Shown: piece after piece, positions 17,444 to 26,700 of the stretch | Layout: each line of letters opens with the position of its first letter | How positions within the stretch are numbered: position 1 is the first letter of the stretch | Assembly: GCA_039818945.1 (NCBI GenBank) | Contig: JBCBSZ010000014.1 | Span: 25,283 to 89,282, forward strand | Origin: JBCBSZ01 sp039818945 | GTDB lineage: Bacteria; Actinomycetota; Acidimicrobiia; Acidimicrobiales; Poriferisodalaceae | Length of the DNA stretch: 64,000 nucleotides | Direction: 5' to 3' | The notes under the pieces: generated by a model | What the model saw: the letters and a program-made list of their open reading frames with translations, nothing else | What the model was told of the DNA's origin: nothing | The model's database searches: none | Translations under genes and position numbers: made by a program

Positions 17444-18403
17444 TCACTCGGCCGCCTGGAACCGGATGGCCAGGCAGTCCTCCGGCACGATGGTCAGCGA
17501 GCCCTGCTGGAAGACGTAGGCCGTGAGCACGGCCTGCCGGCCCTTCTCGAGCGAGAAGTCCCGGGTGTAGCCGTCCTCGCAGACCAGCGTGTTGAAGCCC
17601 GAACCGTCGACGGTCACCCGGTAGCTGCCCGGCTTCAGCGAGTTCAGGACGCCGGGATCCGCCTTGACCGTGGTCCCCGAGATCTCCGAGCCGTCGTCGA
17701 GGGAGGTGATCGTGAACGGCACACCGGCGTGCAGCCCGTTGTCCTTGACGCTCTCGCCGTTGCCCGTGAAGTAGGCGATGACGATCGCCCCGGTCTGGTC
17801 GTCGGCGGCCGCGTCGGCCTGCGGCTGCTGTTCGCCGCCGTCGGCATCGGCACCATCGACGGCGTCGGCGGCGGCGTCGGCCTCCTCGGCCGCCGGCTCG
17901 GGCCGGGGCGGATCACCGTCGACCTGGGGCGGGAGGCCGACCTCCACCTCGTCGGCGGTCGGCTTGGCGAGGTCGTTGTCGTAGACGTTCGGCGTCTGGG
18001 TCGCCCAGCCCGCAGCGACGGCGGTCGTCGCGGCGATCGTGGCGGCGAGCGCCCACTTCAGCGCCGTTCGCTTGCGGGCGGTCCTCGTGCTGCGCTCCCG
18101 CCACCGCTGCTCGGCCTTCGCCCGGATGCGATCGGCGGACTCCCGGGCCAGACGGGCCCGGCGCTCGACGCGGGCGGCTCGCTTGCCCCGCCCGGCGGCT
18201 CGCAGCTCCTCGGCCCGCTGAGCGAGCCGCTCGGCCTTGGCCTGCTTGCGCTGCGCCACCTTGATCTGCTTGCGATAGGCACGGTCGTGCAGCGACTGGG
18301 ACTTGGCCGTCCGGGCCAGCCGCTCCTGGGCGTGGCCGGCCCGGAGGTGGATCTCGTGGAGGTTCTCGGCTTCGAGGGTGCTGGGGAACTCGTTGGTGGG
18401 CAT
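17444..18403 (-). CDS. Membrane-anchored surface protein with basic coiled N-terminus
   Basis: 319 residues; ATG 18403 with GGAG upstream. Residues 1-125 are very basic and helical, rich in Arg/Lys/Ala/Gln, and cytoplasmic. One membrane helix follows (ALKWALAATIAATTAVAAGWA), then an acidic linker (about 60 residues) and a C-terminal beta-rich domain: GVPFTITSLDDGS, SLKPGSYRVTVDGSGFNTLVC, and a second cysteine in PEDC. The C-terminal domain resembles the neighbouring lipoprotein and transthyretin/Cna-like folds. The basic N-terminus may bind nucleic acid or acidic polymer inside the cell. It shares an upstream promoter element with its neighbour. Function not recognised. Confidence 0.7.
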   Translation of the reverse strand: MPTNEFPSTLEAENLHEIHLRAGHAQERLARTAKSQSLHDRAYRKQIKVAQRKQAKAERLAQRAEELRAAGRGKRAARVERRARLARESADRIRAKAEQRWRERSTRTARKRTALKWALAATIAATTAVAAGWATQTPNVYDNDLAKPTADEVEVGLPPQVDGDPPRPEPAAEEADAAADAVDGADADGGEQQPQADAAADDQTGAIVIAYFTGNGESVKDNGLHAGVPFTITSLDDGSEISGTTVKADPGVLNSLKPGSYRVTVDGSGFNTLVCEDGYTRDFSLEKGRQAVLTAYVFQQGSLTIVPEDCLAIRFQAAE

Positions 18404-18442
18404 CGGTCCGTCTCCGTGTGGTGTGCGTGTGGAACGTGCACG

Positions 18443-18476
18443 CATCGTCCGAGACGACCGTGAGAGCACCGCAAGG
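18443..18476 (-). promoter_or_regulatory. Duplicated promoter element, copy 2
   Basis: This is the second copy of the 34-bp element, read on the minus strand and 31/34 identical to 17335-17368. It lies 40 bp upstream of ATG 18403. The TTGCGG and GACGAT boxes are preserved, while flanking sequence differs, as expected if the element is under selection. Confidence 0.5.
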
Positions 18477-18605
18477 ACACCGTCTGACGGCGCCTCCTGC
18501 CGGGGACGGGCATCGGCGGCGGCTCGGGAGACGTGACCCGGCCGAAGCATCGCGAACCGTTCCGCTGCCTCGTGCGTACGGTGCAGGTGGAAGAGGAGGT
18601 GCCCG

Positions 18606-18959
18606 ATGAAGGCCCGGATGATGATGCTGCTCGTGCTCCCCGTCGCACTGATCGCCTGCGGCGACGACGACGGTGGCGACGCCGACGCCCCTGCGAACGA
18701 CGGAGGTGGTGCCGGTGGAACGGTGCTCGTGATCGAGGACTTCACGTTCCCTGAGTTGACCGTCGAACCGGGTGCGACGGTCGCCGTCGAGAACCGGGAC
18801 GGCGCCCCGCACACCGTGTCCACCGCCGACGGCTCGTTCGGCGCCGGGCAGGTGGACGGCGGCGCGACCGGTGAGTTCACGGCCCCTGGCGAGCCGGGCG
18901 AGTACGCCTACTTCTGCGGCATCCACCCCGACATGCAGGGCACCCTCGTCGTCAGCTGA
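18606..18959 (+). CDS. Cupredoxin-domain lipoprotein
   Basis: 117 residues. A lipoprotein signal ends in LIAC, followed by an Asp/Gly-rich spacer and a plastocyanin-like domain. The expected type-1 copper ligands are visible: His in APHTVS, then Cys, His and Met in FCGIHPDMQG. It should be a small blue copper protein anchored outside the membrane, carrying single electrons. No oxidase or partner gene lies next to it. GAGGTG upstream of ATG 18606 serves as the ribosome-binding site. Confidence 0.9.
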   Translation: MKARMMMLLVLPVALIACGDDDGGDADAPANDGGGAGGTVLVIEDFTFPELTVEPGATVAVENRDGAPHTVSTADGSFGAGQVDGGATGEFTAPGEPGEYAYFCGIHPDMQGTLVVS

Positions 18960-19032
18960 CCCCTCGCCGAGCCGGCCGGCTGCGACGTGCGGAGCAGCTA
19001 GGTTCGCGTCCGCACGTGGAGGGGACTCAGCG

Positions 19033-19395
19033 ATGGCCGACGACAAGCCCTGGATCTACACCCAGAGCGTGGCGAGCGTGTACCCGCACTACGTGGCCAA
19101 GGCCGAGAAGAAGGGTCGGTCCAAGCGCGACGTCGACCAGATCATCCGCTGGCTGACCGGCTACTCGCAGCGCCAGCTCACCGCCAAGCTGAGGTCCGAG
19201 GCCGACTTCGAGACCTTCTTCGACAAGGCGCCCGAGCCCAACCCCGACCGCAAGCTGATCACCGGCGTGGTCTGCGGCGTGCGCGTCGAGGACATCGACG
19301 AGCCGACGATGCAGGAGATCCGCTACCTCGACAAGCTCGTCGACGAGCTCGCCCGCGGCAAGGCGATGGAGAAGATCCTCCGCACCCCGGGCTGA
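19033..19395 (+). CDS. DUF2200 family protein
   Basis: 120 residues; ATG 19033 preceded by GGAGGGG. The sequence PWIYTQSVASVYPHYVAKAEKKGRSKRDVDQIIRWLTGY is typical of DUF2200, a short cytoplasmic family without assigned function, and the length matches the family. It has no signal or membrane segment. It converges with the aspartoacylase-type gene with a 19-bp gap. Confidence 0.85.
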   Translation: MADDKPWIYTQSVASVYPHYVAKAEKKGRSKRDVDQIIRWLTGYSQRQLTAKLRSEADFETFFDKAPEPNPDRKLITGVVCGVRVEDIDEPTMQEIRYLDKLVDELARGKAMEKILRTPG

Positions 19396-19414
19396 GAGCG
19401 GCCGGCGCTGCTGG

Positions 19415-20551
19415 TCACCACCGGACGTGGTCGGCCCGGATGGCGTAGAACAGGCAGTCCCCGCGGGCGGCCTGCGGCTTCGTGGTCACCATGAACAGCT
19501 GCAATTTGCGCGCCGGTCGCAGCACACCGTTGCCGTCGCAGCTGAGGACGTCGGCGATCACGTCGCGACCGTCGACGCTCATCGCCCGCAACGCACCCAG
19601 ACCGCTGTCTCCGAGCCAACCGAGATGGCGGTCCGCTGAGACGACCCCGAAGTTGAACCGCTCCACGTCGCGGACCAGGACGACGTCGGCGCCGCCGGGC
19701 CCGTCGCCGAACCCGATCGTGTGCGACGGCTGGAGCTCCACACGGACCGGATGCTGCAGGAGCTCCATCGGGAGGTCGCGGTCAGGTGCTGCGAGCGGGT
19801 CTGGTGCGTTCAGGAAGAGCTCGATGCCCTGCTCGGCGACGCCGTCGGCGTACGTGTCGATGGCGCCACCGCACTCGACCGTGACCGAGGGGCAGATCTC
19901 GTTCGCGGCCTCCATCAACGCGCCGAGGCGGATGCCGCTCACGATCAACTTCTCGCTGAAGCCGGTCATCAGGGCCTCGTGCTCCGTCGAGTGCTGGGGC
20001 GTGACGCCGAACGCCGGTCCGACGCCGGTGGTGTTGTGCACGTCGATGAGGCACGCAGGATCGAAGTCGGCGATCACGTCGAGCATCGATCGACACACCG
20101 CACCCCATCGACCCGTGAAGGGCGGCGCGAAGCAGCGGTTGAGATCGGGCTCGCCGTCGAGGTGCCGGTAGGTGAAGCCGGGCCCGGCGATGGCCGCCTC
20201 GACGTTGCCGACGATGAACAGCGTGTCGGCGAAGGGCACGGCGCCGGATCGCAACCACGTCCACAGGGCGCGCATCCCGGAGGGCTCGTCGCCGTGCAGC
20301 AGCGTCGCGAGCACGCGCCGGGGGCCGCGGTGGCGTCCGCGCTGGACGAAGGCCGTCGGGCCGCCGAGCGCACGCAGGAACTCGTGGACCGATCCGCCGA
20401 GCAGCTCGGTCGGCTCGTGCTCCAGGACCGCCAGCGAGCCGGTCACGTCGTCGACGGCGGTCGGGACGACGTCACCGCCGACCGCAGCAGCGATGATCGT
20501 CCGAGCTGCACTGCATGCGGGGCAAGGTAGCAGGATGGGAACAGTTCTCAC
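19415..20551 (-). CDS. Succinylglutamate desuccinylase/aspartoacylase-type zinc hydrolase
   Basis: About 378 residues. Zinc-binding HGDEPSG, the arginine of DLNRCF and the histidine of IDVHNTTG match the M14-like AstE/AspA family, which deacylates N-acyl amino acids. A late VECGG gives the candidate catalytic glutamate. Start choice is uncertain: GTG 20551 has AAGGCGG upstream, and GTG 20446 also gives a sensible N-terminus. A 12-bp palindrome (CAGAACGTTCTG, 20574-20585) sits just upstream. The reading frame stays open upstream through the att site into the frameshifted HEPN gene, but that is accidental. It is the first chromosomal gene outside the island. Confidence 0.8.
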   Translation of the reverse strand: MRTVPILLPCPACSAARTIIAAAVGGDVVPTAVDDVTGSLAVLEHEPTELLGGSVHEFLRALGGPTAFVQRGRHRGPRRVLATLLHGDEPSGMRALWTWLRSGAVPFADTLFIVGNVEAAIAGPGFTYRHLDGEPDLNRCFAPPFTGRWGAVCRSMLDVIADFDPACLIDVHNTTGVGPAFGVTPQHSTEHEALMTGFSEKLIVSGIRLGALMEAANEICPSVTVECGGAIDTYADGVAEQGIELFLNAPDPLAAPDRDLPMELLQHPVRVELQPSHTIGFGDGPGGADVVLVRDVERFNFGVVSADRHLGWLGDSGLGALRAMSVDGRDVIADVLSCDGNGVLRPARKLQLFMVTTKPQAARGDCLFYAIRADHVRW

Positions 20552-20573
20552 TCGCCGCCTTGGGTGCCCTGAC

Positions 20574-20585
20574 CAGAACGTTCTG
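20574..20585. promoter_or_regulatory. 12-bp palindrome upstream of the aspartoacylase-type gene
   Basis: CAGAACGTTCTG is a perfect palindrome 23 bp upstream of the proposed GTG start at 20551. It could be an operator for that gene. No regulator is adjacent, so this is a weak positional inference. Confidence 0.3.
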
Positions 20586-20717
20586 TCCGATACGTACGCT
20601 GGCGCGATGACCGACGCGACGAAACGCCCGGGTCGCGGCGCACGGGCACGGATCCAGCGATCGACCCCGACGACTTGGACCTGACCGACGACGATCCGAT
20701 CGCCTTCTGGGTCCGCC

Positions 20718-20778
20718 GACCAGCTCAGAACGGGTGGGCGTGGAGGGACTCGAACCCCCGACCCTCTGCTTGTAAGGC
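20718..20778. repeat. Left attachment site (attL), tRNA-Val 3' fragment
   Basis: Identical to 47478-47538 except at one base (20730 versus 47490). It corresponds to the tRNA-Val from the discriminator base back through the T-arm and into the anticodon stem-loop; the 5' half is missing, so it is not a functional tRNA. Just inside the element, CTTGTAA (20769-20775) and TTACAAG (20784-20790) form an inverted repeat of the kind that flanks tyrosine-recombinase crossover sites. DNA leftward from here is the original chromosome downstream of the tRNA. Confidence 0.92.
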
Positions 20779-20894
20779 TGGCTTTACAAGATCCGTCTGG
20801 TGCGGTGCAGTTCCGTGCAGTCCGTCTAGCTGGGCAAACGCGCCCGTCGACCGGACGAGACGGACGGGCTGGCACGCCCCGGTGCTGGCCGGAT

Positions 20895-20911
20895 TGATAC
20901 ATCGCTGATAC
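20895..20911 (+). repeat. Arm-type integrase-binding repeat, left end
   Basis: TGATACATCGCTGATAC, itself two TGATAC hexamers 11 bp apart, lies about 117 bp inside the left att core. The same 17 bases occur in the same orientation at 47415-47431 near the right end. Occurrence at both ends suggests arm sites for the element's integrase or excisionase. Confidence 0.65.
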
Positions 20912-20922
20912 TCGGCCGGTGC

Positions 20923-21289
20923 TCAGAAGGTGGGACGGAGCGCACTGAGCACGCGACTCGCTGCCTCGATCGCAGCCGACGCGATCGGCGTCGCCGGGGT
21001 AGCGGCCCTCGATCACCCAGGGATTGAGCAATGCGAGGTCGTCTTCGGTGAGGTGGGCCGTGGCGTTCTCGTCCATGAGCGCCCGAAGCTGAAACAGGTC
21101 GTGCGTCCTCCGGAACTGGATACCACTTCGCAGCAGGTCCGCCTTGATCGCCTTCTCGGCAGCGAGGTGAGCAAGGAAGCAGACCACCCGAGAGGGACCG
21201 TCCGGATGTAGTCGTCGGGCGGCACCGAGATCTTCCTCCGCCTGTGAGAACCAGACCTCGGCCTCGGCGGCTGCCCCATCAGGCGGCAC
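20923..21289 (-). pseudogene. hepT: HEPN toxin partner of MNT, frameshifted
   Basis: GTG 21289 overlaps the MNT stop. The first 90 residues are a clear HEPN domain (EVWFSQAEEDLGAARRL, LAHLAAEKAIKADLL) with the Rx4-6H region in FRRTHDLFQL. After GRYPGDAD the frame breaks: the next frame continues the expected helix (ASAAIEAASRVLSALRPTF) to a TGA at 20923-20925, implying one extra base near 21000. In the unshifted frame translation would run through the att site into the aspartoacylase gene. HEPN/MNT pairs are toxin-antitoxin systems in which the HEPN protein is the RNase toxin. It is either a decayed toxin or a sequence error; the symbol is used for family only. Confidence 0.7.
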
Positions 21290-21644
21290 GCTCGTAGACC
21301 ACCTTGCCCTCGCGCGCTGGCCAGTAGAGCACGGAGCCTGGGACATCTCGGCGCTTGGCGAACTCCTCCGGCGTCGTCACGAAGACGTCGATGGGAACCG
21401 GAGCGGAGATCGCAGCACGGATCCGGCCCATCAGCAGGTGCCGCTGGCCAGGCTCGAACTCGGGAACGGTCACCAGCAGGTCGATGTCAGAGTCAGGACC
21501 ATCGTCACCGCGGGCGACAGACCCGAAGACGATGACCTCGACTGGATCTGCATAGGTGACGACGTCGCGAACGACCTCATCGAGCCAGTCACCGAGCCGG
21601 CGGCCGTCGTAGCGGCCCTCCTCGTCGACCCAGTGCGTCACCAC
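21279..21644 (-). CDS. mntA: MNT-type minimal nucleotidyltransferase (antitoxin of MNT-HEPN pair)
   Basis: 121 residues from tandem GTG codons. The nucleotidyltransferase core GSVARGDDGPDSDIDLLV is intact, with the paired aspartates needed for catalysis. In MNT-HEPN systems this protein neutralises the HEPN RNase by adding nucleotides to it. It lies directly upstream of the HEPN frame, overlapping it by 11 bp. Since the HEPN frame is broken, the antitoxin may now be orphaned. Confidence 0.85.
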   Translation of the reverse strand: MVTHWVDEEGRYDGRRLGDWLDEVVRDVVTYADPVEVIVFGSVARGDDGPDSDIDLLVTVPEFEPGQRHLLMGRIRAAISAPVPIDVFVTTPEEFAKRRDVPGSVLYWPAREGKVVYERAA

Positions 21645-21713
21645 ACGACCAGTGTGCCTGATCGGCGACGGGTCAACCGAGGCACGGTCAGGATGAGCGC
21701 CGGGGTAGGCCTC

Positions 21714-22340
21714 TCAACCGAACGCCCGCCTCGCCGCTCTTGATGGTTCGAGGACGACGGCCTTGTACGGCGAACGATCGTCCGTGACGAGCTCGTACGC
21801 CTCATCTGCCCGCCGAGCCGCCTCCACGACACGCTCGACCTTCGCGACGCCTCGACCCTTGCGCCGCAACAGTGAGCCGTAGAAGGCGGCACTCCAGATC
21901 GTCGAGTGCTGCCACGTCACGCTCCCACGGCCTCCGATCAGAACCGTCGGTTGGCCGATGCAGTGCCTGATCGCCTGTTGGAAGCGCTTCGTGCCGGAGC
22001 CGCAAGCGTCGAGCACCAGGCCCGGCGCGGCGAGTGGCAAGCGCTCGGACTGCAGGCGCTCGCCGAGGTCCAGGAGCGAGAACTCCGTGATGTCGTCGTC
22101 GCTGTAGATGACGATGTCGGCGGCGTCCGACTCCCCGTGCGAGCTCACATGCACCACGAGCGCCTCGCTCTTGAGCGCTGCGGTGAAGACGTCCTCAGAT
22201 CTTGTGCGGACGAGCTCGACCTCGGCCAGGCCGTCCCACCCAACGGTGAGCGCCTGGATCATCCCGACGAGATACTCGATTGTCGTGTCGAAGTCAGCCT
22301 GGAAGCCCAGGTCAACCAGCCGGACTCGGTTCGGCCTCAC
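21714..22340 (-). CDS. Stand-alone caspase/CHAT-like protease
   Basis: 208 residues from GTG 22340. The fold signature of clan CD proteases is present: a strand ending in the catalytic histidine (LVVHVSSHGE, His68) and a second strand ending in the nucleophile (LVLDACGSG, Cys113). There is no repeat, membrane or sensor domain, so this is nearly a bare protease. It sits between mcrC (161 bp upstream) and the MNT-HEPN pair (69 bp downstream), all on one strand, so cotranscription is plausible. CHAT and caspase-like proteases act as death effectors in several bacterial defence systems. A role as effector of the neighbouring McrBC module is inference. Confidence 0.75.
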   Translation of the reverse strand: MRPNRVRLVDLGFQADFDTTIEYLVGMIQALTVGWDGLAEVELVRTRSEDVFTAALKSEALVVHVSSHGESDAADIVIYSDDDITEFSLLDLGERLQSERLPLAAPGLVLDACGSGTKRFQQAIRHCIGQPTVLIGGRGSVTWQHSTIWSAAFYGSLLRRKGRGVAKVERVVEAARRADEAYELVTDDRSPYKAVVLEPSRAARRAFG

Positions 22341-22501
22341 AGACGATCCCTCTCAGGACGCTCGCCAGAACACTCGCGATTGTCCGGCGCCATCACCCAT
22401 TCAGTGTGCCTGATCGACGAGCCCGACCAGAGGCCGCAGGGGCCCCGGTTGGGGGCTGGCTCTGCGCGAGCCACCCGAACTGGGCTCTGCCGATCAGGAC
22501 G

Positions 22502-23749
22502 TTACGAGGTTGGTGTCACACGACCCCTCACGCCGAGCCTGCCGGCTCCCCGGCTGCGCTCGACCCCAGCGGCACGAGTCGTGAGCCAATCCCCGAGCTC
22601 AGCGATTGCGTCCGCCACCTCTGCCGGCCGTCCTGTGAGGTCGATGGCCAACGTGTGAAGGACCTTGCCGGCATGGCGCACGGTCACCGAGCGCTCCGGG
22701 CGGCCCTCGGCGAGGCAGTAGATGAGCACGCCCTCGGGGAGGTCGAGCGCGGTCGTGTAGGCCAGGAGCTGGTAGTGGTCAGCGGTGCGGGCTCTGGCAT
22801 CGCTGGTGAGCTTGTACTTGATGTCGGCGACGTACACCGCTTCGCCCCGGCAGCGGAAGACGAGATCGGGGCGGATCGGTACTCGTCGCCCCTCGGCGAG
22901 GTGCGTGCCGAACTGGTCGAGGACCTCCAGTCGGCCGCGCAGTTCCCGTCTCAGGCGCTGCGTCACGAAGGCCTCGAACAGCAGATTCATGTCGACGAGG
23001 AAGGACGAGGCCGTGTGCTCACCGCGCTGATCCACGAGGTTCAGACACTCGAGGAGCAACCTGGCGAGGCGCAGCGCCGGCTCGTAGTGGGCGTTCAGGC
23101 GAGTGGTCGAGATGCGGTCGAGGTCATCGGGGCGGGCGACTTCGTCGCTGACGTCCTCCAGGGCCACGACCTGCTGGAGGAGTCGGCGCCGATCCTCGGC
23201 GAGGACACCGGGCACCCGTAGTGCCAAACGAGCGGCGGCCTTCAGGTACCGGTTCTCGGCGTTGTCGGGCGTGTACTCGTCGAACCGGCACGCAACGGGC
23301 AGCCGGATCCCGGCCTGACGGAACTGGGCGGTCATATCGATCCGGCCCCGGAGCGTCACGAGCCTGTCCTCCTCGGCCCGGTAGGAGCGCAATACCCCAC
23401 GGGCGAGCGTGGTCTCGAGCGTTCGAGCGAAGAACGCTACGACAGATGGAAGGAGATCGGCACTGGTCTCGTAGTCGAACACCTCCTGGCGCCAGGCGGT
23501 CGGCGGCAGGCCTACCTCCAGGAGCAGGAAGACGTTCTCGGGCCGGATCTTCGGCCGGATCAGCACCTTGAGGTCCTCCGACACGAGCGTGCCAACGAGG
23601 TTCTGAGCCGCGATCGTATATATGCCGGGTTCCTCGGCGAGTCCAACAGAGATCGCTCCTCGCCCGGCCTCGGCGAGCCGGCGAGCGTCGTCGGGCGCGA
23701 GCCGGAGCGTGGTCGTCTCGTACTCGACGAGCTCGATCGAGCGTGTCAC
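22502..23749 (-). CDS. mcrC: McrC, nuclease subunit of McrBC-type restriction
   Basis: 415 residues. The N-terminal half contains the McrC-type beta-rich segment. The C-terminal nuclease shows RPDLVFR followed by VYVADIKYK, the PD-(D/E)xK pattern. McrC partners the GTPase McrB to cut DNA containing modified cytosine; translocation by McrB powers the cut. ATG overlaps the McrB stop by 4 bp (ATGA), indicating coupled translation. Length is normal for the family. Confidence 0.92.
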   Translation of the reverse strand: MTRSIELVEYETTTLRLAPDDARRLAEAGRGAISVGLAEEPGIYTIAAQNLVGTLVSEDLKVLIRPKIRPENVFLLLEVGLPPTAWRQEVFDYETSADLLPSVVAFFARTLETTLARGVLRSYRAEEDRLVTLRGRIDMTAQFRQAGIRLPVACRFDEYTPDNAENRYLKAAARLALRVPGVLAEDRRRLLQQVVALEDVSDEVARPDDLDRISTTRLNAHYEPALRLARLLLECLNLVDQRGEHTASSFLVDMNLLFEAFVTQRLRRELRGRLEVLDQFGTHLAEGRRVPIRPDLVFRCRGEAVYVADIKYKLTSDARARTADHYQLLAYTTALDLPEGVLIYCLAEGRPERSVTVRHAGKVLHTLAIDLTGRPAEVADAIAELGDWLTTRAAGVERSRGAGRLGVRGRVTPTS

Positions 23750-26700
23750 TCGCCGGCAGGAGCGTCCGGCGCCGGTGCGTCGTGCCCGATCTCGGCCTCG
23801 GCCTCAGCGGCCTCCTCCGCCGCCTCGAGCTGGGCCAGCTCGTCCACTCCGGACAGATCGCGGTAGCGCTGATGGACGTTGTGGAAGCGGAAACGCTCGA
23901 TCTGTTGGCGGTCACCGAAGAACTGGTCCTCGATGAACGGCTCGATGTTGAACCGCCAGATGCGCCGGACGGCCTCGATGTCCAGTCCCGGCTTCATGAA
24001 GTGGCTGGGTCCGATCTGCAGGTGCGGGCCGCCGAGCGCCTCCTCGAGCTCGTCGTTGACCTGGGCCACCAACTCCCCGATCCAGGCAGGCTCGTCGTGC
24101 TCTGCGAGCCACCGGTCGAGCAGCCCCTTCATCGGACCGTGGTTCGGGAAGAAGGGGATGAAGTGGAACCGGCGCCGCAGGGCGGCGTCGACCAGGGCGA
24201 TGGAACGGTCGGCGGTGTTCATCGTGCCGATGAACCACAGGTCCTGCGGCAGCTCGAACGCGTCCTCGGGTCGATAGAGCGTCCTGACGCTTTCCCCCCG
24301 GTACTCCAGGAGGAAGAGCAGCTCTCCGAACACCTTCGGCAGGTTCGCCCGATTGATCTCGTCGATGATCATCACGTGTCGACGTCCAGGTGCATCGGCA
24401 GCGCGTTCGGCCATGAGCGCCAGAGGACCAGGGGTAAGCCGGTACGTCATGTCGCCGGCTGCGTCGGCTTCTGGCCGGTAGCCCTCGAAGAAGTCCTCGT
24501 ATGAGCTGGACGGGTGGAACTGCACCAGCGCTCGCCGGGTGGGGTCCGGAGCGAGGGCCTCGGCAAGCTTGCGAGCCAGATAGGTCTTCCCGGTCCCTGG
24601 CGGCCCGTACAGGATGACCTGACCCTTGTCCTCCAGCAGGGAGACGATGTCGGCCAGGAAGCCCCGATCGACGAGGAGCTCGTCGGCGAGCTCGCCGAGT
24701 AGATCCCGGTCCGGTTCGACCTCGGGCTCATGACCCCGTTGGAGGTACCAGTAGAGGAAGGACGCCATCCCGAGGGCATCGCCGGGGAAGAACCGATCGA
24801 GCCGGTTGTGGAGGGCCTTGTTGGAGGCGACCTGGAGCTCGCCGCGTGATGTGGACGTCGGTTCGTCGAGGTCGAGCAGCTGGAGCATCCGTCGCTTCCC
24901 CTTCGGTCCGCTGAAAGGGAACACGGGGATGTATGCGTCGGGATGCGTGATCGCAAGCAGCTTCATGATGACCGACTCACCGAGCCCGCTGATGCGCAGG
25001 GCGTCGTCGGTCAGCATCTTGTCGATGCGCACTGCGTCCGCGTCATCGCCCCAGCACAGGTACCGGAGCGAGTCGATCATGCTGTCGTACTCGGCCGCCG
25101 AAGCGTCCCGGAAGGAGCGGTTGAGCTCCGGCATCGGACCGGGGCTGCCGTACCTGCCGGTATTCCAGATCCGCCGGAGGTCCGCGATGTCAGCGAGGGC
25201 GATCGCATCGGGGGCGAGAAGCTCGGCAAATCGACGCCGATCGGCCTGGTCCTCCTCGATCGCAGGCGTCGGATAGTTGCGCTCGGCGCGGAACTCGGTC
25301 ACGAGCGGTTCGATCGGATCGTCCTCGTCGAGCGGCGCAGTCGCGGCCTCACCTAGCGCAAGTGTGAGCAGCTGGTCGAATAGCGGCCGGAGCCGAGCCG
25401 AGACTGTTGTGACTGCCTCGGCGAGGTCGAGGTCGGCGAGCTCCTCCCGGTCGTGCCATCGCCCGTAGACGAACTCGCCCGGGCGACCGAAGAAGCCCAC
25501 GTCCTCACCGATACGTGAAGCTGCACCACCCAATACCCGACACCCCGGGTAGTCAGCGGCTGACAGGACCGGCGCCACTTCTTCGTACCAGCCCTTCCGT
25601 TGGAGGCCGGGCCGAAGGGCGACCGCAGCACCTCGGTCGTTCACCCACACGCGCATCCCCAGTCCCGGTGCGTCCTTCGCCCACCAGTCGACCCACAGAT
25701 CAGCGCGAGCCCGGTCGTCGGACCAATCGGGGCTCGGCTTGCCAACGGTCAGGCTCCTCCCGACGGCGGCCGACACCTCCTCGACGAGCTCGTTGCCCAG
25801 GTAGGTCGCCACGCCGACGAGCGCACGGGCGTTGGTGAACTGCTGCTCGGGTGTCGAGCTCTCCCGGTCGAGGTTGTATGCCGCCCGGTCGCACAGCACC
25901 TCGTCGAGGAAGACGGGGCGGGTGTCGTGCCACCAGGACGCCGTCTGCTCGAACTCCTCGAGGTCGAGTGTGACTTCTCGGATTCGCTCGTAGAGGCGGC
26001 GGTATCGCTCACCCGCGGCATCCGGGAGGGACGAGCCGGCGAGCATTTCGAGAAACGCGACGCTCTTCGGCCAGAGGACCGGCCAACTGCCTCGGTCAGC
26101 AAGCGCCCACATGTAGGAGAGCATGAACGGCACGCGCGCTGGGGCCGGGTGTGCGCCGACCCTGATCGACTCGACGTACTCGACTACACGATCGATCTTG
26201 CCGACTGCGTCGGTCAGCGAGGTGGGCTTCGCGAAGGCGTCGGCGAGCAGCCGGGCGAGCGCAGCAGGGTCGTCCGACCGGTTCACGAGTTGGTTGAGCA
26301 TCATCTGCCCGTTGGAGCCCTTGAATCCGCTGCTCGACTGGACCGACCAGGCCTGCATCCCGTTCTGGAAGCTCTCGATATCACCCGAGCGCTCCAGCTC
26401 GGCCACGAGCTCGAGCGCCTGCGACCCGAGGTTCTTGAGCTCCTCGTAGCTCTCACCCTCGAGCCGGCCTTCGGTGTCCGAGAGCCTGCGCTCGAGGTGC
26501 GCCTCGTACCACCGACGGCGGAACGACTGCTCGGGGCTGTCGGCCTGGCCTCTCTCGTAGTCGCCGAGCGTTAGACCGGAGTCATGCTTCCACTCCAGGT
26601 TGCCGTTGGCACTTCGACCCAAGAGGGCGGCCGCTGCGGCCGACGGCGACCCAAACTCGTGGTCAGCGGTGAGAACGACACGCTCGCCGTCAAGCTGCAG

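Noticed and set aside
20735..20778. Second tRNA-Val
   Set aside because: Only the 3' half is present, with no 5' acceptor strand or D-arm. It is the attL remnant.
19415..21289. Natural HEPN-aspartoacylase fusion protein
   Set aside because: The open frame spans the att site and a HEPN frameshift; the domains belong to the element and to the chromosome respectively, so continuity is accidental.
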